A stretch of DNA of 17,367 bases from DATKDU01 sp035512595 (GCA_035512595.1 DATKDU010000551.1:1-17367), one strand, 5' to 3'. Counted from the stretch's first letter, positions 4,694-13,425 are shown. Program-made: numbers and translations. The notes: generated by a model from the sequence alone, not told the origin.

Positions 4694-7600
4694 CTAGTTC
4701 CGCGGGATCGTGACGGTGAATTCCTTGGGCGGCGTCGTTGCCGACTGCTTCCAGATCGCCTGGGGGACGATGTTTACGGCCCGCTGGCCCAGATCGGCCT
4801 TTTGCAGGTCGCGAAACAGAAAGTAGTGCTCGACGCGGCCGTTTTCCGGGAAGAATCGTCGCTCGACCTCGTCGGCCGGCGTTCCTTCCAGCGTGACCAG
4901 CGACCAGGCGGGCTGTGCATCGGCAGGCCGCGGCTCGGTCTCGATCACCTTGATCGCCCACTGCTTGCGCCCCTCCAGGTATTCCAGAGCGAAGGTGAAC
5001 CCGCCCGCGGCAAAGCCGGACGCATTGGGCCGCTTGAGTCCCGATTCGTCGAGCTTGGTCACTTCCCGGCTGTCGGTCATGCGGAACCAAACTTTGACCA
5101 GCGCCGTTTCCGCGCCGATCGGCCAGTTGGGAGCGAGCAGCTCGACCACGGGGATCGGGCTGCCGGCGACGAATGCCGGCTGGCAGAAGAAGTACGGCTC
5201 TGCTTCTGCGATCGGCATTGGCGGTTTGCCGTCGCTGGACGCCTGCGCGGGGACGACTTCGACCCACAACTCGCGCGGCCGCGGGGAAAATCGCCCGGGC
5301 TCGCTGCTGCGAAAGGCCACCTTGAACGTGCGATGCCTGTCGCCGACCTTGGGCTGCTCGGCGCGGCAAGCGAGGAGGTACTCCTGCGGATACAACTTCG
5401 CGTCCGGCAGGTCCTTGGTTTCTGCCGCGGCCAGCGTGACGCTCTGTGCGGCGGGGTCGCTTTCGAACTCTTCCCCTCCCAGGAAGTGGAACCGCCGCTG
5501 TTTCCCTTCGCGGCGAATCTCGGCTTGCAGCGACTCATTGCCGACGATCTCCAGCGCGGCGTGTACGTTGCCGTCCCATTCGACGGTCGAGCGGCCATAG
5601 ACGGTGTACTCCAGCCGCTCGGCGGTGGAGCCGGCGTGGCGCTGGCCGTTGTTTTCGACGACATCGTAGGGATAGATGCCGACGCTCTCGGCCAGGCGGG
5701 CAATGAGGTTATCCACGTTGCGGGCGGCAGCCACACCGACCACCTTCGCCACCTCAAACGTCTGATCGTCGCGAATGCGGAGCAATCGCTTGGTTTCATC
5801 GACCGGTCCCCGCGCGCCGGCCAGATCCGCCAGATAGACAAGGGCCACCTCGACGTTTCCCAGTTTCTCCATCGCTTCGACGGCGGCAGCCGCGCGCTTC
5901 TGCTTCTCCGTCGCCGTGTTGTAGCTGGTGTCGCGAATCCAGGCCGGTTTGGTCTCCACTTCGATCGGCGTGCCGGCACTGTTCGTGGGCACTGGAATGT
6001 TGTCGCCGCCGTCGGTGACAATCACCAGGTTGCGCGAGCCGCGGCGGTTGTTGGCAAATCCGTCCACGACCGCATGCCGAACGGCGCTGTACAGCGGCGT
6101 GTATCCCTGAGCCTGAATGCGATCGACCCCTCCTTCCTTTCCCAGCACCCATTTCAACTCCGCGTTCACCGCCGCCCCTTTCCAGACGGTCTGGAAATCG
6201 TCCTCGAACATCACCGTTTCCTGGTCTCCGCCGAAGGTCGGAGTCCACGGCAGTTCCGTCACCCCTGTTCGAGCAAGGGTCCTTGGAATGCCGCGACGAT
6301 GCGCAAACAAGACCAGCGTGACTTCCATCTTCCGCGTTTCGAGCAGCTTGCCGACGATCGTGCGGACGGCCTCGACGGCATCGGCCATCCATTGCCGGTC
6401 AACGTCCTTCATGCTCGCCGAGCAGTCGAGAACGATGACGACCGTTCCGTCGGTGAGCGACGAGTGTACGACCAGCTTGCCGCGCTCTGGGGAGCGCCGG
6501 GCCAGGATAACGTGTCCCGGCTTCAGTTCGTCAAGCGCCAATTCGAGGAGGCCTGAATGTCCGCGGTAGTAACCGGCGATCTTCCACGGCGTCTCCGGCC
6601 GCTGGGACGGAAGCTGGAACTTGAAATGGCCGGGGAGGACGCGGGGCGGCGAACTTGCGGCCGGCGCGCCGGGGATGGGAAAACCAAAATAGCCGCTGGG
6701 CGGCATCGGCAAGTCGCGCGGCGGTTCGACGAGCACGGCGACTCCGGTTCCATCGCGGTTGAACTGCGCCCCCGCCAGGTGCAGCGCTCCCTGGCCGAGG
6801 GGTATTTGTTGCACGGCCGGATCGGCGCCTTGCGTCTGAGTTCTGACCTCCGATGCGTCAGGCGCCGTGGGTCCCTCCGCAGCGGGACGCAGCGTCTGGT
6901 TCAAGTGTTTGTCAAACGCCACGGCGGCGCTGCGCCTGGCGGCGAGCTGAGTTCGCGCCGGGGATTGTTGCTCTCGCGGAAAGAGTTGCGCTGCCCTATC
7001 GAGAAGCTGTGCCGCTGCGGCCGCAAAGTAAGGCTCGAGCGAATCGCGCTCCAGAAGCGTCATCAGCGCGCGGTATTGGCCGTCGTCATTTCCCAGAAAA
7101 TCTTCCAGGAATCTCGTCGCCTGCCAGCCGTAGTAGTCGTGGCGGGCACATTCCTCGCGCAGCACGGTCCCATTGCGACCGCGGCGCTCGCCAACCGCTT
7201 CTCGAGCGCCAGTGCCGTTCGGCTGCCGGACTTGCACCAGCGTCAGCCAGGGGGTCATGCCGCGGATCGTGCGGTCCGCCTCGGCCAGCCGGGTCCGCAG
7301 CTCATCGCCAGCGAGTGCAAAGTCCTTTTCTTCCTTGAGCAGTTCATCACGGCCCAGTTTGGCCAGCGCGTCAAATCCCGCGTCCGCAGCCGGACGCGTT
7401 TTGAGCCAGTGCGCCAAAAGTGCGCTGCCCGACGCACGCGGCGTGGTGACCGGAGCCTCCTCGGTGGCCGAACTTGACTCCGCCTTGTCGCTTTTCAGGA
7501 CCGTGAAGTATTTGTCCCACAGGCGCGCACGCTGCGTCGGATCGGTCAGCGGCACCGCGAGAAGTTGTTCCAGCTCCGGCAAATATCCCAGGTGAAAGCT

Positions 7601-9733
7601 GGAGGCGAGGCACCGCGTCGTCGCCGCCTCGACCGATGCCTGAAGCTTCCCCAGGATTTCCTGGAGCTTGCCGGCCGATGCCGCCAGATCAAGACTCGCG
7701 CGGCTGGCGTCCCCCGGTTCATCGAGCAAGAGTTCCAGTTCCCGCGCACCGTCGATCAGGCTCATCCCGAGCTGCACTCGCTGCTGATCCCCGACCGACG
7801 ACCACTCCAGCCAGTAAGGAAGTCCGGCCAGCGTCTGGTCGCGCAGAGCGAAGGCCCGGGCCACTTCGAGTGCCGATTGTGCGGCCGCCTGGTAACTCTC
7901 CTGGGCGGCGGTCAGCCGCTGGAGAATGGCGCTCTCGTCGCCGCCGGCAAACGCCAGGTCCTCGGCTTCGCGCCGCTGGGCATCCCCCTGCTCGACGGCG
8001 GCGGCGATCCAGCGATAGACCCGCGGGTCGCCGCCGGCAAAGGCTGCCCGTTCCGCCGCCTGGCGGCAGTCGAGGAAGTTTTCCACAAAACGGCCTGCGC
8101 CCGCCGCCTTGAGCTTCGCCGGCAGGTGCGGATTCTTTTCGTGAAAGCGGATCCTCGTCTGCAGCTCGACCGGCAGCACATCGGTGCGATTGAGCCCCGC
8201 TCGCGGAAAGAGTTGTTCAGCCGCGGCATTGGTCTGGCGCAGCGCCGACCATAGTCCGTACAGTTTTTCGTGGGGGCGAAGCCGCGCCAGCGGGTCGGGC
8301 TGGTCGGGAGGAGGCGGGGCAAATCGACCGGCCCAAGCGGCGGCATTCGACTCAATCACGTCCAGCGGCTCGTGCAATGCCGGGAGCGAAAGTGGCAGCG
8401 ACACGGTTGGTGAGGGCGAATCAATCTGCCCTGGCCAGGTGAGCGGCAAAGTCGGTTCCGTTTCCTCCTTGTATGCTTTGCCTCCCAACAACAGAGTTTC
8501 GTGCCGCAGCAACTCCTGGCGGGATTTTTCCAGCGGCGCGACTAGCGGGGCCGCAATGCCGCGGCCGCGTCCCGCCGTGGCAGGAAGGCGATTCCACTTT
8601 TCGGCAAAGTCGGTGACGCGCTTGGCGATGTCGCCACCCGTATTCCGCGGGCTGATCGCCGGCCGCCTGGTGCGTGCAAGGGCAAAGTCGATCTTCTGCT
8701 GCGGATTGCCTGGGAGAATGAGCCGCGGCCGCTGGCTGCGTCCGCGGCGCTGCGCGGCTGCCTCCACCTGCTCGGCCAGGTAATCGGCCAGCTCCATCAG
8801 GCCGATCTTGCCGTCGCGCGACCTGTCCGCCTCGCCGGCCAGACCGCTGGCGACGTAATCGCCAAACAGCGTCCGCTCCTGCACCGGGTCGGTCAGACCG
8901 ATTTCCCCCGGGCCGCAGGAGTTGAGGATCACAATCCGGTCGGAATTCTTGGTAGGAGCCAAGTCTGCCATGAGCGGCACGAGGGCATCGGCAAAATGGT
9001 TCTCGGCCCGCGCGAGCCGCCAGTTCCGCTCCCAGCGGACCGCATCCAGCAGCACCACCTTCCAGGCCTGCGGATGCTCGTGCTTGAGCCGGTCGAGCAG
9101 CGTCTTGAGGTCGATGAGCCGCTCGGGCCTTAAGATTTCGCTCGGCGTGGGAGCCTGCGGCAATTCTTTTTCCACCCGCGGCTCGGCCGCCGCCAGCAAG
9201 CAGGGCCTCCCCTGGGCGTCAACGATCCCCTGAGCGCTGACATAGATGAGGATGACGTTGCCGGGCCCGCCCGGGTCTTCGCTGCGGACGCGCTTGACGA
9301 GCGCCTCGACGAAGTCGTCCGCCGTGGAAACGTTTGTCGGCTCGACCACTTTGCTGGCGCCGGTGCTGATCTGACCGGCGGAGAGGCCGCTGGAAAAAAA
9401 GAGCTGCGTGAATCGCTCGATGTCTTCCTGGGCAAACGCCTGCGGAGCCAGCGGCGCTTCGTAGTTGGTCACGTGCAAACAGATGAGCGGCGTCGCGCGC
9501 GGACGGACGAAGACGAAGTAGGCAAATCCGCCGAGCAAGGCCACGGCAATGACCGTCAAGAGCACGCCCCCTGCCCAGCGACGGATGCCGCCGCCGCCGG
9601 TCGAGCCGCCGGCAGCCCACGAGGGCTGCGAGCTGCCCCGTTTGGGGCGCGGTTCTGCTCCGGTGCCGCTGCGCCAACTGCGTCGCGGCGACTTCCCTTC
9701 ACTCGGCAAACCCTTTGAGGAGACGCTTCCCAT
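4694..9733 (-). CDS. Giant membrane-anchored pseudocaspase / VWA-domain protein
   Basis: From ATG 9733 this encodes 1679 residues; AGGGA lies 5 nt upstream, favouring it over ATG 9748. Residues 1-55 are basic and Ser/Gly/Pro-rich, 57-76 are one membrane helix, and the rest is probably extracytoplasmic. Residues 83-350 resemble the caspase-like (C14) fold: LIYVSAQG (162-169), VVLLDAVR (226-233), NSCGPGEIGL (271-280), FGDYVASGL and DGKIGLMELADYL. The positions of the catalytic His and Cys hold Gln168 and Val232, so it is probably not a protease. Residues 360-1090 are mostly helical and unrecognised. Residues 1095-1355 are a VWA domain with intact metal site: DCSAS at 1103-1107, Thr1212, Asp1241. 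A beta-rich C-terminal part follows. The VWA suggests ligand or partner binding; the role is unknown. It lies about 110 nt downstream of the hydrolase gene. Confidence 0.85.
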   Translation of the reverse strand: MGSVSSKGLPSEGKSPRRSWRSGTGAEPRPKRGSSQPSWAAGGSTGGGGIRRWAGGVLLTVIAVALLGGFAYFVFVRPRATPLICLHVTNYEAPLAPQAFAQEDIERFTQLFFSSGLSAGQISTGASKVVEPTNVSTADDFVEALVKRVRSEDPGGPGNVILIYVSAQGIVDAQGRPCLLAAAEPRVEKELPQAPTPSEILRPERLIDLKTLLDRLKHEHPQAWKVVLLDAVRWERNWRLARAENHFADALVPLMADLAPTKNSDRIVILNSCGPGEIGLTDPVQERTLFGDYVASGLAGEADRSRDGKIGLMELADYLAEQVEAAAQRRGRSQRPRLILPGNPQQKIDFALARTRRPAISPRNTGGDIAKRVTDFAEKWNRLPATAGRGRGIAAPLVAPLEKSRQELLRHETLLLGGKAYKEETEPTLPLTWPGQIDSPSPTVSLPLSLPALHEPLDVIESNAAAWAGRFAPPPPDQPDPLARLRPHEKLYGLWSALRQTNAAAEQLFPRAGLNRTDVLPVELQTRIRFHEKNPHLPAKLKAAGAGRFVENFLDCRQAAERAAFAGGDPRVYRWIAAAVEQGDAQRREAEDLAFAGGDESAILQRLTAAQESYQAAAQSALEVARAFALRDQTLAGLPYWLEWSSVGDQQRVQLGMSLIDGARELELLLDEPGDASRASLDLAASAGKLQEILGKLQASVEAATTRCLASSFHLGYLPELEQLLAVPLTDPTQRARLWDKYFTVLKSDKAESSSATEEAPVTTPRASGSALLAHWLKTRPAADAGFDALAKLGRDELLKEEKDFALAGDELRTRLAEADRTIRGMTPWLTLVQVRQPNGTGAREAVGERRGRNGTVLREECARHDYYGWQATRFLEDFLGNDDGQYRALMTLLERDSLEPYFAAAAAQLLDRAAQLFPREQQSPARTQLAARRSAAVAFDKHLNQTLRPAAEGPTAPDASEVRTQTQGADPAVQQIPLGQGALHLAGAQFNRDGTGVAVLVEPPRDLPMPPSGYFGFPIPGAPAASSPPRVLPGHFKFQLPSQRPETPWKIAGYYRGHSGLLELALDELKPGHVILARRSPERGKLVVHSSLTDGTVVIVLDCSASMKDVDRQWMADAVEAVRTIVGKLLETRKMEVTLVLFAHRRGIPRTLARTGVTELPWTPTFGGDQETVMFEDDFQTVWKGAAVNAELKWVLGKEGGVDRIQAQGYTPLYSAVRHAVVDGFANNRRGSRNLVIVTDGGDNIPVPTNSAGTPIEVETKPAWIRDTSYNTATEKQKRAAAAVEAMEKLGNVEVALVYLADLAGARGPVDETKRLLRIRDDQTFEVAKVVGVAAARNVDNLIARLAESVGIYPYDVVENNGQRHAGSTAERLEYTVYGRSTVEWDGNVHAALEIVGNESLQAEIRREGKQRRFHFLGGEEFESDPAAQSVTLAAAETKDLPDAKLYPQEYLLACRAEQPKVGDRHRTFKVAFRSSEPGRFSPRPRELWVEVVPAQASSDGKPPMPIAEAEPYFFCQPAFVAGSPIPVVELLAPNWPIGAETALVKVWFRMTDSREVTKLDESGLKRPNASGFAAGGFTFALEYLEGRKQWAIKVIETEPRPADAQPAWSLVTLEGTPADEVERRFFPENGRVEHYFLFRDLQKADLGQRAVNIVPQAIWKQSATTPPKEFTVTIPRN

Positions 9734-9845
9734 GTCGATCCCTGCCATGTGAGTACGGAGCGGACAGCCATCAATTGAGCAAAATCGGTGCGGTAGGGCA
9801 AGGAAACGCGGTCGAAGACGGGGGCCGGGAGCCAGGAGCGTCTGT
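9734..9845. other. Spacer between hydrolase and giant gene with three heptamer units
   Basis: This intergenic stretch holds GGGGCCG, GGAGCCA and GGAGCG (9821-9840), the third site of the GGRGCCR motif. No terminator or promoter was recognised, so the two minus-strand genes may be co-transcribed. Confidence 0.5.
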
Positions 9846-10919
9846 CTAGGCAACCCGCTGATTGAGCGCTGCCGCCGGCTGCTCTGCTGCCGCCGTTTCC
9901 ACTCTCGTGCTCTCGCCGGCAGTCGCCGCCTCCAGCCCTTCGATCCACTCGAGAATCCGCCAATCCAGCCAGCGGCGGTCGGGATCGACCTTGGAAACGC
10001 CGACGAACCCCAAGTGCCCGCCGCTGGGCGTGATGACCAGCTTCGTCTGCGGGGAATAGTTGGCCCGCTCAAACGGACCAACGGGGATGATCGGGTCGTC
10101 GGCGGCAGTCACGATCATCGTCGGCACGCGAATTTGAGCCAGCAGCGGGCCGGCACTGGCCCGCTGGTAGTAGTCTTCCGCACCGGCAAAACCGCCGACC
10201 GGCGCGGTAAACGTTTCGTCGAAGTCCAGCAGCCGCCGCGGACGCGCGGCCGGCGGCAGATGATGACCGTCGGGAACATGCCGCCGCCGCGTGGCCGCCG
10301 CGCGAACGAGCCCCGTGAGGAACGCCCGGTCGTACAGCCATCCCAGCCCGTCATTCAGGCTCCGCGAGCACTCGAGCAGGTCAATCGGCGGCGCGACCGC
10401 CATTGCCGCGATCAACCGCCGCGGCGCCAGATCCCCCCACTCGCCGAGCAGCTTGAGGATCAGATTGGCCCCCATCGAGAAGCCCACGACGCAAACCGAG
10501 GCTTCATCGTACCGCCTGAGGATGAACTCCAGCGCGGCGCCGACGTCCTGACTGCGGCCGGCATGAACCGGATAGCGGGCTAGCCCCACGCCCGCCCCGC
10601 AGCCCCGCAGATCCATGCGAAAGACGCGAATGCCGCGGGTTGTCAGCTTGTGCGTACACCGCTGGAGATAGCCCGAGCGGTGGGAACCTCCCAAGCCGTG
10701 GACAAGAAGAGCAATCTTGTCCCGATTGTGGCGGCATCCATTTTCCAGAGCGTGGGAGTTCGGCTCGTCCTCGTGCAGCACGATCCGGTCGTTGTCGGCC
10801 AGCTCCACGCAATGCCGCGTCGCCCGTTCGACGATCGTCAAGCCGGGCAGATAGCAGCCGGCCAGGGTCTGAGCGTGACCGCCGCGAAACAGCGGATGAG
10901 GTCGAAAGAGCGGCAACAT
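9846..10919 (-). CDS. YheT-type alpha/beta hydrolase
   Basis: From ATG 10919 this encodes 357 residues; AAGGA lies 10 nt upstream. GTG 10928 would add three residues but puts the same AAGGA too close. The start LFRPHPLFRGGHAQTLAG is typical of the YheT family (COG0429). The oxyanion-side motif LLVHGLGG is at about 71-78. The nucleophile elbow GFSMGAN places Ser148, TAADDPIIP places Asp275 and GGHLGF places His302, a complete triad. Family members are esterase-like and their natural substrates are poorly known. The last 25 or so residues (ATAGESTRVETAAAEQPAAA) are a low-complexity extension. The gene precedes the giant pseudocaspase on the same strand and is divergent from the lipoprotein pair. 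Confidence 0.88.
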   Translation of the reverse strand: MLPLFRPHPLFRGGHAQTLAGCYLPGLTIVERATRHCVELADNDRIVLHEDEPNSHALENGCRHNRDKIALLVHGLGGSHRSGYLQRCTHKLTTRGIRVFRMDLRGCGAGVGLARYPVHAGRSQDVGAALEFILRRYDEASVCVVGFSMGANLILKLLGEWGDLAPRRLIAAMAVAPPIDLLECSRSLNDGLGWLYDRAFLTGLVRAAATRRRHVPDGHHLPPAARPRRLLDFDETFTAPVGGFAGAEDYYQRASAGPLLAQIRVPTMIVTAADDPIIPVGPFERANYSPQTKLVITPSGGHLGFVGVSKVDPDRRWLDWRILEWIEGLEAATAGESTRVETAAAEQPAAALNQRVA

Positions 10920-11081
10920 GAGGATCACATCCTTGCGCTGGTCATGGAATCCTCCGCTAGTGGAAAACCTCGTTACTCATACCGTAAACGATTGGAGCGG
11001 ATCGAGAAAGGGAGCTTGGAATCGATTGACGCTAGCAGGCCAATTGCCCCAACTGCCCTCCACCGCGCTCCCCGGTGTCGA

Positions 11082-11087
11082 TATGAT
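11082..11087 (+). promoter_or_regulatory. Possible -10 box for the lipoprotein pair
   Basis: TATGAT matches a -10 box well, but no -35 hexamer stands 16-18 nt upstream. If used, the leader before the ATG at 11206 would be about 110 nt. Nothing else recognisable was seen in the 286-nt divergent region 10920-11205. Confidence 0.2.
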
Positions 11088-11205
11088 CCGCCCCCCGCAG
11101 AGTCCACGCTGTCATTACAGTCGGGCGCGCCGGCCAACCGATGAACTGGAAAGCCGCGCCTCTGCCGGTTGGGAAGCCGGTAACGCGCCTGAGGGAAAGG
11201 ATGCC

Positions 11206-11874
11206 ATGAAGCGCCGCTCGTTCCTCCACGTTGGTCTCGCCGCCGCCGGGTCGCTGTTGCCGTTGGCCGGCTGCAAGAGCGGCAATCAATTTGCCCGCGT
11301 CATCAAGCCGGGCGAGAAGGAAATGGTCGGCAGCCACCAGGCCGGCCAGGAGACGTTCCGGCCGCTGGTGGATGAAGCGGTGACCAAGCTGATGGCCCGG
11401 CATGACGGGCCGTCGTACGTGCAGGTCTCCGCCCAGGAGACGTTGCCGCCGCCGCGCAAGAGCGTCTGCTTTGTCGGCGTCTGCAACAAGAGTGCCGAGG
11501 AGATCGGCGACTTCAAGGAGCAAATCTACCAGGCGATCGACAGCCGGCTGCACGACTGCAACTCCTTCTCGTCGATCAGCCGGCAGTACGTCGATGCGGG
11601 TCTGCGCGAGCTGCGGCTGCGGCCCGACGACCTGTTCCTTCCGCAGAACATGCGGAGCTTCGTCGGCGTGATGGAGCAGCAAGGACAGCCGATTCAGTAC
11701 CTGCTCTTTGCCACGCTCACCTCCGGCACCACGCGGCAGAACGACAACTACCAGCGCGACTACCAGCTTGTGCTGGAGCTGGTCGATATCCAGACCGGCC
11801 AATCGGACAAGCAGACCGCCGAGCTGAGCAAGGGGTATCACAAGTCGCGTGCCGGGCGGTGGCTGTCGAAGTGA
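11206..11874 (+). CDS. LpoB-like lipoprotein (penicillin-binding-protein activator family)
   Basis: From ATG 11206 this encodes 222 residues; AAAGG lies 5 nt upstream. The signal MKRRSFLHVGLAAAGSLLPL ends in the lipobox LAGC with Cys23, and RRSFL could allow Tat export. The mature part matches the LpoB/COG3417 pattern: a strand near SVCFVGVCNKS (about 86-96), a helix (DFKEQIYQAIDSRL), SSISRQYVDAGLRELRL, a strand with YLLFATLTSG and YQLVLELVDIQTGQSDKQTA. In E. coli, LpoB crosses the periplasm to activate PBP1b. Whether that holds here is inference. It is followed 98 nt later by a COG3014-like lipoprotein, its usual companion in other bacteria. Confidence 0.72.
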   Translation: MKRRSFLHVGLAAAGSLLPLAGCKSGNQFARVIKPGEKEMVGSHQAGQETFRPLVDEAVTKLMARHDGPSYVQVSAQETLPPPRKSVCFVGVCNKSAEEIGDFKEQIYQAIDSRLHDCNSFSSISRQYVDAGLRELRLRPDDLFLPQNMRSFVGVMEQQGQPIQYLLFATLTSGTTRQNDNYQRDYQLVLELVDIQTGQSDKQTAELSKGYHKSRAGRWLSK

Positions 11875-11885
11875 ACCGTTCTTAG

Positions 11886-11906
11886 CCGGCGGCTAACAGC
11901 CGCCGG
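11886..11906 (+). repeat. Perfect hairpin after the LpoB-like gene
   Basis: CCGGCGGCT-AAC-AGCCGCCGG is a nine-pair stem with a three-base loop, starting 11 nt after the stop. No T tract follows, so it is not a classic terminator. Similar CCGGCGGCT/AGCCGCCGG repeats are, as I recall, common between planctomycete genes. Confidence 0.6.
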
Positions 11907-11937
11907 GGATCGACGTTGCTGTCTTGCGCCGGCCGGA

Positions 11938-11961
11938 GCCGGGAGGCTGTTAGCCTCCGGC
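11938..11961 (+). repeat. Hairpin just before the ribosome binding site of the COG3014-like gene
   Basis: GCCGGGAGGCT (11938-11948) pairs with AGCCTCCGGC (11952-11961) with one bulged G and a GTT loop. The Shine-Dalgarno GGAG at 11964-11967 begins two bases after it. The stem resembles the preceding hairpin in layout (CCGG...GGCT/AGCC...CCGG), so the two may be copies of one repeat type. Confidence 0.55.
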
Positions 11962-11972
11962 TAGGAGCATCC

Positions 11973-13295
11973 ATGATCGCTCGCCTCACGCCGATTCTCC
12001 TCCTCGCCGCACTCGCCGGCTGCACGCACCACGCGCAGCACATCGACCTCGCTCGCCAGCACTACTACAGCGGCCGCTTGCAACTCGCCGCCACCGCCTT
12101 CGACGAAGCAATTCCCAAGAGCAAGGGCAGCGCCGACGTCATCAACCTCGACAAGTCGATTGTCCTTTTGGCCGACGGCAAACCGGCCGAAGCCGAACGC
12201 CTGCTGCGCGACGTCCGCGACCGCTTCGACCATCTGGAGCAAAACAGCCCGACCGAAAAAGCGGTCAGCATGTTCACCGACGATACGCGGCTCGCGTATG
12301 CCGGCGAGGACTACGAGAAAATCCTCATCCGGGCGATGCTCGCCATCTCGAACCTGATGCACGACGGCACCGATGCCGAGGCCTACAGCCTGCAGGTCGT
12401 GGACAAGCAGCAGCAGATCATCCAGGCCGCTGCCGGCGAGAACGAGGAGAACCCCAAGGCCGCCTACAAGCAGGTCGCCTTCGGCCCGTACGTCCGCGGC
12501 ATACTTCGCGAAGCGACGCACACCAACTACGACGACGCGGCTCGCTCGTTCGAAACCGTCGTGAGCTGGCAGCCCGAGTTCGCCGCCGGAAAGCAGGACC
12601 TCGAGCGGGCCGTCCATGGTCGCCACTCGCAGCGCGGAAGCGGCGTCGTGTACGTCTTCACGCTTGTCGGCCGCGGCCCGCACAAGATCGAAGTCGCCGA
12701 AGTGCCGACCAGCGTCGCCCTCCTCGTCGCCGACCGGATCGTGAGTGCCGTCGGCAACCAGACGCTGCCGCCGACGATCGCCCCGATCAAGGTGCCCAAG
12801 GTTGTCGCCAGTCGCAATCTGATCGGCAGCGTCGGCATCGATGTGGACGGCCAGAGAGTGTCGCAGACGCAGACGATCACCGACGTGACCGCCATGGCCG
12901 TCTCGCAGGGCGAGGCGGTGCATGACCAGATCGTCGGACGGGCCGTCGCCCGCCGGTTCCTTAAGAAAGCGACGATTTACGGCGCCAAGGAACTCACCGG
13001 CATTGAAAAGCATTCCCTGTCGGGGCTGGCATTCGACGCGCTGGGGGTCGCCTGGGAAGCGACCGAGAATGCCGACACGCGGTCGTGGAGCCTCTTGCCC
13101 GACAAGATTCAGGTATTGCGGCTGGAATTGCCGGCGGGGGAGCACCAGCTTGCCCTTCGGCCGCAGGACCACGGCGGCCGACCGCTGGGGCAAGGGGTGA
13201 CGCAAACCGTCGCCGTGATGGATGGGCGCAATACCTACGTGCTGGCCAGCTTCCCCGATCAGCGGCTGGTGGGGCAGGTGCTGGTGAGCCAGTGA
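11973..13295 (+). CDS. COG3014-like lipoprotein with TPR-like N-terminal half
   Basis: From ATG 11973 this encodes 440 residues; GGAG lies 5 nt upstream. MIARLTPILLLAALAGC is a lipoprotein signal with Cys17. Residues 20-130 are TPR-like helices (ARQHYYSGRLQLAATAFDEA; GKPAEAERLLRDV). DYEKILIRAMLAISNLM and YVRGILREATHTNYDDAARS follow as in COG3014 proteins. The C-terminal half is beta-rich, with the family-typical ADTRSW (about 369-374) and LPDKIQVLRLELPAGEHQLA. COG3014 genes often sit beside LpoB-like and DUF799-type lipoprotein genes. Here the LpoB-like partner is immediately upstream, but no DUF799 gene is visible. The likely place is the outer membrane or periplasm; the exact function is not established. 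Confidence 0.78.
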   Translation: MIARLTPILLLAALAGCTHHAQHIDLARQHYYSGRLQLAATAFDEAIPKSKGSADVINLDKSIVLLADGKPAEAERLLRDVRDRFDHLEQNSPTEKAVSMFTDDTRLAYAGEDYEKILIRAMLAISNLMHDGTDAEAYSLQVVDKQQQIIQAAAGENEENPKAAYKQVAFGPYVRGILREATHTNYDDAARSFETVVSWQPEFAAGKQDLERAVHGRHSQRGSGVVYVFTLVGRGPHKIEVAEVPTSVALLVADRIVSAVGNQTLPPTIAPIKVPKVVASRNLIGSVGIDVDGQRVSQTQTITDVTAMAVSQGEAVHDQIVGRAVARRFLKKATIYGAKELTGIEKHSLSGLAFDALGVAWEATENADTRSWSLLPDKIQVLRLELPAGEHQLALRPQDHGGRPLGQGVTQTVAVMDGRNTYVLASFPDQRLVGQVLVSQ

Positions 13296-13310
13296 GGGTC
13301 AGGCTCACCA
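13282..13310 (+). terminator. Hairpin spanning the stop codon of the COG3014-like gene
   Basis: TGGTGAGCC (13282-13290) and GGCTCACCA (13302-13310) form nine perfect pairs around an 11-nt loop that includes the TGA (13293-13295). There is no T tract, so it may protect the 3' end or pause polymerase rather than terminate by itself. Confidence 0.4.
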
Positions 13311-13370
13311 CTCACCACCCGGCCGCGCTGATAAGCGATTCGGCGCTTTTTCCACGGCAAAAAACAACAC

Positions 13371-13425
13371 CTAACCCCTTCTCCGTCAACCACTTAGAGA
13401 AATCAAAGGATTTTTCTTTAATAAG
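13371..13425 (-). repeat. 55-nt dispersed repeat, copy C
   Basis: This is the inverse-orientation counterpart of copy B. On the minus strand it starts CTTATTAAAGAAAAATCCTT and ends GTTAG. It lies 75 nt after the stop of the COG3014-like gene. Copy D follows at the same 89-nt period as in the left pair. Confidence 0.8.

Noticed and set aside
4430..6556. Long + strand open frame of 708 codons
   Set aside because: It lies antisense to the C-terminal part (VWA region) of the giant gene. Its sequence is Arg/Gly/Leu-rich with no domains, as expected of an antisense frame in high-GC DNA.
9734..10081. N-terminal extension of the giant protein back to 10081 or 9748
   Set aside because: The extension overlaps the hydrolase coding region in another frame and is Arg/Ser-rich junk. 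ATG 9748 lacks a Shine-Dalgarno, whereas ATG 9733 has AGGGA at 5 nt.
10918..11205. Upstream extension of the LpoB-like gene
   Set aside because: The signal peptide and ribosome binding site place the start at 11206; the extension reads through the divergent promoter region.
11032..11841. 269-codon minus-strand frame
   Set aside because: It is antisense to the LpoB-like gene and has no recognisable domain.
11916..11972. TTG start for the COG3014-like gene
   Set aside because: It would put 19 residues before an excellent lipoprotein signal and cross a hairpin. ATG 11973 has GGAG at 5 nt.
11961..13205. 414-codon minus-strand frame
   Set aside because: It is antisense to the COG3014-like gene, which has a signal peptide, ribosome binding site and family motifs. 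The antisense product is a Val/Gly/Asp-rich shadow.
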